A stretch of 11,625 nt of DNA from Bacteroidales bacterium (GTDB taxonomy: Bacteria > Bacteroidota > Bacteroidia > Bacteroidales > P3). Shown piece by piece: positions 7,018 to 11,625 of this stretch. Every line of letters starts with the position of its first letter. The first letter of the stretch is position 1. The position numbers and the translations under genes were made by a program. A model generated the notes under the pieces. It did not search any database. It was not told the DNA's origin and was given only the letters and a program-made list of their open reading frames with translations. The stretch covers positions 1 through 11,625 of the forward strand of contig JAGCLI010000297.1 in the NCBI GenBank assembly GCA_017647065.1, written 5' to 3'.

Positions 7018-8148
7018 ATGAAAATAACACTAATCGGAACAGCATATCCCTATCGCGGAGGTTTAGCTTCATTTAACGAAAGACTGATGAGTCAATTCAA
7101 AGACGAAGGAGAGGAAGTAGAAATCAAAACATTCACACTTCAATATCCTTCTATACTTTTCCCAGGTAAAACACAATTTTCTACAAGTGAGAATAAAAAC
7201 GATTTTTCCATAGAACGCTGTGTTAATTCTATTAACCCTTTTAATTGGATTAAAGTAGGTAAAAAAATAAAGAAAGAAAAACCCGATATTGTTATTATAA
7301 AATATTGGATGCCCTTTATGTCTCCTTGTTTTGGCACAATAGCTCGCATAATCAAAAGCAACAAAAAAACAAAGATAATAGCAATTGCCGACAACATTAT
7401 TCCACATGAAAGACGTTTTTTTGATTCTTGGCTAACAAAATACTTTGTTGGTTGTGTCGATGCTTGGATTGCAATGAGCAAAAGTGTGTTTGATGATATA
7501 GAAATCTTTGATAAAAAAGTACTACGCTCGCTTTGCTTTCACCCAATCTTTGATAATTTTGGAGAAAAAATAGATAAAGAAACTGCACAAAAAAACTTGG
7601 GTTTACAAAGCAAAGAAATAAATATTTTATTCTTTGGTTTAGTTAGAGATTACAAAGGATTAGATTTTTTAATCAAAGCTTTAAAAAATCCAGCCTTAGA
7701 GAACTATCCTTTACACCTTACAGTAGCGGGAGAATTCTATGAACCACAATCAAAATACGATGAAATAATCAAAGAATTAGACTTAAAAAACATAACTATC
7801 CACAATAAGTTTATTGCAAACGAAGATGTGAAGAATTATTTTTGTGCTTGCGATTTGGTAGTTTTGCCATACAAAACAGCAACTCAAAGTGGCGTTACAC
7901 AAATTGCCTTTCATTTTGAAAAACCTATGTTAGTTACTGACGTAGGAGGCTTAGCCGAAATAGTAAAGCACGGAAAAAGCGGATACGTTTGTCAACCTAA
8001 TCCACAATCTATTGCAGATTGTTTGCTGGATTTTTGCAAAAACAAAACAGATTTTACAGAAAGTTTAATGGAAGAAAAGAAAAAATTTTCGTGGGAGAGA
8101 ATGACCGAATCCATTAAAGAATTATACACAAAAACTCTTGAAAAATAA
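7018..8148 (+). CDS. GT4-type (GT-B fold) glycosyltransferase
   Basis: This 376-residue glycosyltransferase probably transfers a sugar from a nucleotide-sugar donor to a cell-surface glycan or lipid-linked precursor at the inner face of the membrane. The N-terminal acceptor-side domain begins with ITLIGTAYPYRGGLASF, including the glycine-rich loop at 11-15. The donor domain has LFFGLVRDYKGLDFLI from 204, VAGEFYEP at 236-243, DLVVLPYK at 279-286 and SGVTQIAFHFEKPMLVTD at 291-308. In the usual E-x7-E region the first glutamate is absent (TQSGVTQIAFHFEKP), as in a subset of GT4 enzymes. No signal peptide is present. It starts 5 nt after the interrupted methyltransferase gene and its stop codon touches the start of the heptose kinase gene, so it is in the same transcription unit. 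GDP-heptose is a plausible donor from context only. Confidence 0.85.
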   Translation: MKITLIGTAYPYRGGLASFNERLMSQFKDEGEEVEIKTFTLQYPSILFPGKTQFSTSENKNDFSIERCVNSINPFNWIKVGKKIKKEKPDIVIIKYWMPFMSPCFGTIARIIKSNKKTKIIAIADNIIPHERRFFDSWLTKYFVGCVDAWIAMSKSVFDDIEIFDKKVLRSLCFHPIFDNFGEKIDKETAQKNLGLQSKEINILFFGLVRDYKGLDFLIKALKNPALENYPLHLTVAGEFYEPQSKYDEIIKELDLKNITIHNKFIANEDVKNYFCACDLVVLPYKTATQSGVTQIAFHFEKPMLVTDVGGLAEIVKHGKSGYVCQPNPQSIADCLLDFCKNKTDFTESLMEEKKKFSWERMTESIKELYTKTLEK

Positions 8149-9171
8149 ATGATAATACGAAGTAAAGCACCTTTAAGATTAGGCTTAGCCGGAGGGGGGA
8201 CAGATGTTTCTCCATTTTCTGACATATATGGCGGTTGCATTCTTAATGCCACTATAAGTTTATATGCATATTGTGATATTATTCCTCACAATGATGGTAA
8301 AATACGTTTCTTTTTAGAGGATAAAAACCAAAGATATGAATACGATAGTGTAGAACAACTTCCAATAAACGGAGAAATAGACCTTTTAAAAGCCGTTTAC
8401 AACAGAATTGTCAGAGATTTCAATGTCGGAAAGTTGTCTTTTGATATTCATACCTTTGTTGATGCACCAGCAGGTAGTGGATTAGGAACTTCTTCCACCT
8501 TAGTAGTTGCAGTTTTAGGAGCTTTCGTTCAATGGTTAAAACTTCCGCTTGCAGAATACGATATTGCATCTTTGGCATACAGCATAGAAAGAGAAGATAT
8601 GTTGCTTGCAGGAGGAAAACAAGACCAATACGCTGCAACCTTTGGAGGATTTAATTTTATGGAGTTTTATGCAGAAGGAAAAGTTATTGTAAATCCTCTT
8701 CGCATCAAAGATAAAATTCTAAATGAACTTTCAAGAAATATAATTTTGTTTTATACCGCTACATCAAGAGACTCTGCCAAGATAATAGAACAACAACAAA
8801 AAAATGTGATTGCAAATAACACACAATCAATAGAAGCAATGCAACAACTAAAACACCAAGCTGTGTTGATGAAAGAATCATTGCTCAAAAGCGATTTAGA
8901 TAAAATAGGAGATATTCTTAACCTTGGTTGGCAATATAAAAGACAAATGGCAAGAGGTATAAGCACCGATTTATTTGAAAGCGTATATAATGCAGCACTT
9001 CAAGCAGGAGCAAGCGGAGGTAAAATATCTGGTGCAGGCGGAGGAGGATATATTTTCTTTTATGCTTCGGAAGCAAAAAGATATGAAGTAATTAAAGCCT
9101 TAGATTCTTTTGGAGGAAAGGTTAGACGATTTGAATTTACAAACCAAGGCTTAGAAACGTGGCAAATTTAA
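8149..9171 (+). CDS. hddA: D-glycero-alpha-D-manno-heptose-7-phosphate kinase (GHMP kinase)
   Basis: The predicted enzyme phosphorylates D-glycero-D-manno-heptose 7-phosphate at C1, giving the 1,7-bisphosphate in the route to GDP-heptose. The 340-residue product is normal in length. GHMP-family motifs are clear: RSKAPLRLGLAGGGTDVSPF at 4-23, the ATP loop DAPAGSGLGTSS at 105-116, GGKQDQYAATFGG in the middle, and the C-terminal KISGAGGGGYIFF from 292. The GGGTDVSPF opening followed by GGCILNATI is characteristic of the HddA group, although L-fucose kinase-like and other sugar-1-kinases share it. Context supports HddA because the next gene is a matching guanylyltransferase. The ATG at 8149 directly abuts the TAA of the glycosyltransferase gene (no gap), and the end overlaps the next gene by 13 nt. 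Confidence 0.85.
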   Translation: MIIRSKAPLRLGLAGGGTDVSPFSDIYGGCILNATISLYAYCDIIPHNDGKIRFFLEDKNQRYEYDSVEQLPINGEIDLLKAVYNRIVRDFNVGKLSFDIHTFVDAPAGSGLGTSSTLVVAVLGAFVQWLKLPLAEYDIASLAYSIEREDMLLAGGKQDQYAATFGGFNFMEFYAEGKVIVNPLRIKDKILNELSRNIILFYTATSRDSAKIIEQQQKNVIANNTQSIEAMQQLKHQAVLMKESLLKSDLDKIGDILNLGWQYKRQMARGISTDLFESVYNAALQAGASGGKISGAGGGGYIFFYASEAKRYEVIKALDSFGGKVRRFEFTNQGLETWQI

Positions 9172-9887
9172 ATAAAAACATAAAAGAAGCCATAATCCTT
9201 GCAGGAGGAAAAGGCACAAGATTGCAATCGGTTGTAAGCAATGTGCCAAAACCTATGGCACTTATTGGCAAGAAACCTTTTTTAATGCTTCTTTTACAAT
9301 ACTTGCAATTGCAAGGAATTGAAAAAGTTGTTTTATCTGTTGGTTATATGTATGAAATAATACAAGAAACCTTTGGCGAGAGTTTTAATGGACTTTCTAT
9401 TTCTTATAGTATAGAATCGGAACCTTTGGGAACAGGTGGAGCAATAGCAAAAGCAATGACTATGGTAGAGAGTCAAAGTGTTCTTGTCTTGAATGGCGAT
9501 TCTTTTATCAAGATTGACCTTGAAGAAATAGAGAGAAAAATCCCTACATCAAAAAATCACTCACTTCTTGTTTTGAAAGAAATGAATAATGTCTCAAGAT
9601 ATGGCTCTGTTGTTTTGAAAGATGAGGTGATAACAGCCTTTGAAGAAAAACAATTCAAAGAAAAAGCACTCATAAATGCAGGAGTATATGTTTTGAATAA
9701 AGATATATTTAAAGATAAGAACTTACCTGAAAAATTTTCCTTTGAAAAAGACTTTTTGGAAAAGGAAGTAGAAAAAGGAAATCTTAGAGGCATAATAACA
9801 AATGGTTATTTCATTGACATAGGAGTGCCGGAAGATTATCAAAAAGCTCAAATAGAATTAGTAGAACAAATAGAAATAAAAAAATAA
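9159..9887 (+). CDS. hddC: D-glycero-D-manno-heptose 1-phosphate guanylyltransferase-like nucleotidyltransferase
   Basis: This sugar-1-phosphate nucleotidyltransferase probably makes GDP-D-glycero-alpha-D-manno-heptose from heptose 1-phosphate and GTP. The 242-residue protein shows LAGGKGTRL at 14-22 (nucleotide-binding signature), PKPM at 30-33, EPLGTGGA at 88-95, LNGDSF at 111-116 with the metal-binding Asp, and FIDIGVPEDY at 218-227. This compact form without extra C-terminal repeats fits HddC. The nucleotide specificity (GTP rather than CTP or UTP) is inferred from the HddA neighbour. The start is GTG at 9159-9161, inside the end of hddA (13-nt overlap). No other start codon precedes the nucleotide-binding motif in this frame, so coupled translation with hddA is likely. 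The stop TAA is followed at once by a second TAA. Confidence 0.82.
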   Translation: MANLNKNIKEAIILAGGKGTRLQSVVSNVPKPMALIGKKPFLMLLLQYLQLQGIEKVVLSVGYMYEIIQETFGESFNGLSISYSIESEPLGTGGAIAKAMTMVESQSVLVLNGDSFIKIDLEEIERKIPTSKNHSLLVLKEMNNVSRYGSVVLKDEVITAFEEKQFKEKALINAGVYVLNKDIFKDKNLPEKFSFEKDFLEKEVEKGNLRGIITNGYFIDIGVPEDYQKAQIELVEQIEIKK

Positions 9888-9896
9888 TAAAGATAT

Positions 9897-10280
9897 ATGG
9901 AACTTAATATCCCTTTGAATCTTTGTAATGAAGAGAAAGAAATAGTAAATGCAAACAATGTAGCAACCGTTGTAGGCTCTGGAAGTGTAGAAGTCTTTGC
10001 AACACCTGCTATGATAGCACTTATGGAAAAAACAGCAAACAATTCTTTGCGTAATCACTTGCCTGAGGATTGCGTAAGCGTTGGAGTGGAAATAAATACC
10101 AAACACATAAAAGCCTCAGCAATAGGAAAAGAGATTGTTTGCAAAAGCGAATTGATAAAAGTTGATGGAAAAAAGTTGTTTTTCAACATATCAGCCTACG
10201 AAGGAGAAGATATGATAGGACAAGCCTCACACACAAGAGTTGTTGTCAATAAAGAAAAATTCTTAAACAATCTAAAATAA
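9897..10280 (+). CDS. FlK-like hotdog-fold thioesterase
   Basis: This 127-residue protein has the hotdog fold of the fluoroacetyl-CoA thioesterase (FlK) family. The FlK catalytic pattern Thr-Glu-His appears with the same spacing: T36 in ATPAMIALME, E44 eight residues later, and H70 in INTKH, 26 residues after that. The C-terminal part YEGEDMIGQASHTRVVV is also typical. Most family members outside Streptomyces have no known substrate; fluoroacetyl-CoA is not implied, and hydrolysis of some acyl-CoA is the sensible default. It starts 9 nt after hddC and ends 7 nt before the RNA methyltransferase gene, so it is probably cotranscribed, but no role in heptose synthesis is evident. Confidence 0.83.
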   Translation: MELNIPLNLCNEEKEIVNANNVATVVGSGSVEVFATPAMIALMEKTANNSLRNHLPEDCVSVGVEINTKHIKASAIGKEIVCKSELIKVDGKKLFFNISAYEGEDMIGQASHTRVVVNKEKFLNNLK

Positions 10281-10287
10281 AGATTCA

Positions 10288-11463
10288 ATGAACAAAACAA
10301 TAACAAATAGCAAAGACTTTAAAATGACAGCCAAGACAATGGCTGGTTTAGAAGAAGTCTTGGCAGAAGAATTGAAAACCTTAGGTGCAAAAAACATAGA
10401 AATACTTAAACGAGCAGTGAGTTTTGAGGGCGATATGACTCTTTTGTACAAAGCAAACTATTGTTTAAGAACAGCACTCTGCATTTTAAAACCAATAGCT
10501 TCGTTTCAAGCAAACAATGAAAGAGAATTATACAACGAAGTGTATAGAATGAAATGGGAAAAGTATATGAATCCCGATGCAAAGATATTTATTGACAATT
10601 CTGTTAATAGCGAAATATTTACACACTCGCTTTACGCTTCTCAAAAAACAAAAGATGCTATTTGCGATAGATTTCGTAAAATGTTTAATCAAAGACCTAC
10701 CGTTACAAAAGACGAATACGAAATAAAACTTAACCTACATATTTGGGAAAATCAAGTAACAATTTCCTTAGACTCCTCAGGCGATTCTTTGCACAAAAGA
10801 AATTACAGAGCAAATATGGGACAAGCTCCGCTGAACGAAGTAACCGCAGCAGGATTGATACAACTTAGCGGTTGGAAAAAAGATTGTAATTTCTTAGATC
10901 CAATGTGTGGAAGTGGAACTCTTTTGATTGAGGCTTGTATGTATGCTTATAATATTCCGGCTCAATATTACAGAAAGAAATTTGCCTTTAAGAAATGGAG
11001 CGACTTTTCAATGCCGGAATGGAAACGAGTAAAAGAAGAAGCAGATAAACAAATCAGCGATTTTGATTATGAAATTTGGGGTTCAGATCTTTCATCTTCT
11101 GCAATAGCACAAGCAACTGAAAATATAAAACTAACAAAACTACACAAAGACATAAAACTTTTCCGTTGCGAAATAGAAAAACAAGAACCTCCACAAGGCA
11201 AAACCTTAATTATTACAAATCCTCCATACGGCGAAAGAATAGAAGTAGAGGATATTTACGCTCTTTACGACAGAATAGGCACTGCCTTGAAATCGAAACA
11301 CGAAGGAAACACTGCTTGGGTTATTTCTTCGGACTTTGAAGCTTTGAAAAGAATTGGCTTAAAGCCAAGTAAAAAGATTCCAATCTACAATTCTAATCTT
11401 GAATGTAGGTTCTGCAAGTTTGAACTCTATCACGGCACAAGACGATACGGTAAACAAGAATAA
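10288..11463 (+). CDS. THUMP-domain class I RNA methyltransferase (RlmL N-terminal type)
   Basis: The 391-residue protein is a SAM-dependent N2-guanine RNA methyltransferase, by family most likely acting on 23S rRNA at the position modified by E. coli RlmL (m2G2445). Only the RlmL-type half is present; the RlmK half fused in E. coli is absent, as is usual in Bacteroidota. An N-terminal ferredoxin-like/THUMP region (about 11-160) starts with MTAKTMAGLEEVLAEEL. LHKRNYR at 168-174 joins to the catalytic domain, with motif I DPMCGSGTLLIEA at 204-216, GSDLSSSAI at 265-273 (SAM-binding acidic residue D267) and the catalytic NPPYGER at 311-317. The start is ATG 10288, 7 nt after the thioesterase stop; an internal ATG at codon 13 is possible but would trim the first strand. 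The stop is TAA. Confidence 0.9.
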   Translation: MNKTITNSKDFKMTAKTMAGLEEVLAEELKTLGAKNIEILKRAVSFEGDMTLLYKANYCLRTALCILKPIASFQANNERELYNEVYRMKWEKYMNPDAKIFIDNSVNSEIFTHSLYASQKTKDAICDRFRKMFNQRPTVTKDEYEIKLNLHIWENQVTISLDSSGDSLHKRNYRANMGQAPLNEVTAAGLIQLSGWKKDCNFLDPMCGSGTLLIEACMYAYNIPAQYYRKKFAFKKWSDFSMPEWKRVKEEADKQISDFDYEIWGSDLSSSAIAQATENIKLTKLHKDIKLFRCEIEKQEPPQGKTLIITNPPYGERIEVEDIYALYDRIGTALKSKHEGNTAWVISSDFEALKRIGLKPSKKIPIYNSNLECRFCKFELYHGTRRYGKQE

Positions 11464-11502
11464 AAGAAAGAAGATTTAAGACTTTAAAACAAAGAAAGCG
11501 AC

Positions 11503-11604
11503 ATGGAGAAAAGGAACATCTTCTTAACTTTCGTTTTGGCAACATTGAAAACTGCTAAATGCAGAGATTTATCAAACAGACCAGCAGTTCCTCTGGTCGC
11601 CTAA
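11503..11604 (+). CDS. Doubtful 33-residue ORF in the right-hand tail
   Basis: The last 162 nt after the RNA methyltransferase gene hold no recognisable gene. An ATG at 11503-11505 opens a 33-codon frame (MEKRNIFLTFVLATLKTAK, then CRDLSNRPAVPLVA) ending in TAA at 11602-11604. I do not recognise a domain. The opposite strand is also open over part of this stretch, so this may equally be non-coding or an interspersed repeat. Confidence 0.15.
   Translation: MEKRNIFLTFVLATLKTAKCRDLSNRPAVPLVA
11579..11598. repeat. 6-bp perfect inverted repeat with 8-nt loop
   Basis: GACCAG at 11579-11584 pairs with CTGGTC at 11593-11598. It is a GC-rich stem in otherwise AT-rich tail DNA about 115 nt after the RNA methyltransferase stop. 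There is no following T run, so a simple intrinsic terminator is not supported; it may be part of a small RNA, a repeat unit, or chance. Confidence 0.3.
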
Positions 11605-11625
11605 TTAGAATTTGTGGAGATGATA

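Noticed and set aside
11464..11500. Terminator after the THUMP methyltransferase gene
   Set aside because: Only a weak 5-bp A/T palindrome (TTTAA/TTAAA) is present, without a GC stem or a T run.

Overview
The window looks like chromosomal DNA of a low-GC member of the Bacteroidota, most likely a Bacteroidales relative. The reasons are: the promoter-like motifs match the Bacteroidota -7 element TAnnTTTG; there are no obvious Shine-Dalgarno sequences; and several proteins are of Bacteroidota type, namely a Porphyromonas-like lipoprotein glutaminyl cyclase, a Rieske-like small lipoprotein, and RbfA next to a LolC/E-type permease. No rRNA, tRNA, CRISPR array, IS element or prophage gene is visible. 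Coding density is very high, and no stretch over 300 bases lacks a gene.

Left block (about 69-4552, minus strand). Five closely spaced genes read leftward from a promoter near 4560: rbfA, a LolC/E (FtsX-fold) permease, cysS, a glutaminyl cyclase lipoprotein, and a small cysteine-rich lipoprotein. The gaps are 13-16 nt, and cysS overlaps the cyclase gene by 16 nt, so this is probably one operon. It combines ribosome maturation and translation with envelope lipoprotein functions.

Middle (about 4553-7012, plus strand). A 67-nt divergent intergenic region appears to hold two head-to-head promoters, each placed so that transcription would start almost at the ATG. Rightward come queD and an AI-2E-family membrane protein gene whose frame is broken by one in-frame TGA at 5893. 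Next is a zinc-ribbon SAM-dependent methyltransferase gene with its own -7 box and two nonsense codons (TGA 6383, TAA 6395). In all three cases the frame and the conserved protein continue downstream, so each is a point nonsense change and not a frameshift.

Right block (about 7018-11463, plus strand). A GT4-type glycosyltransferase, a heptose-7-phosphate kinase (HddA-like), a heptose-1-phosphate guanylyltransferase (HddC-like), an FlK-like hotdog thioesterase and an RlmL-type THUMP RNA methyltransferase follow with 0-9 nt gaps or short overlaps. HddA and HddC are two steps toward GDP-D-glycero-D-manno-heptose, so with the glycosyltransferase they suggest a heptose-containing surface glycan. 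The isomerase (GmhA) and phosphatase (GmhB) of that pathway are not in the window.

Most notable: three nonsense codons lie within about 500 bp in two adjacent genes. Both TGAs fall where I recall glycine in homologues, and none of the 13 genes here ends in TGA (11 TAA, 2 TAG). Local gene decay or a local consensus error is the simplest reading, but UGA reassignment deserves a genome-wide check. I did not find a clearly new multi-gene system.
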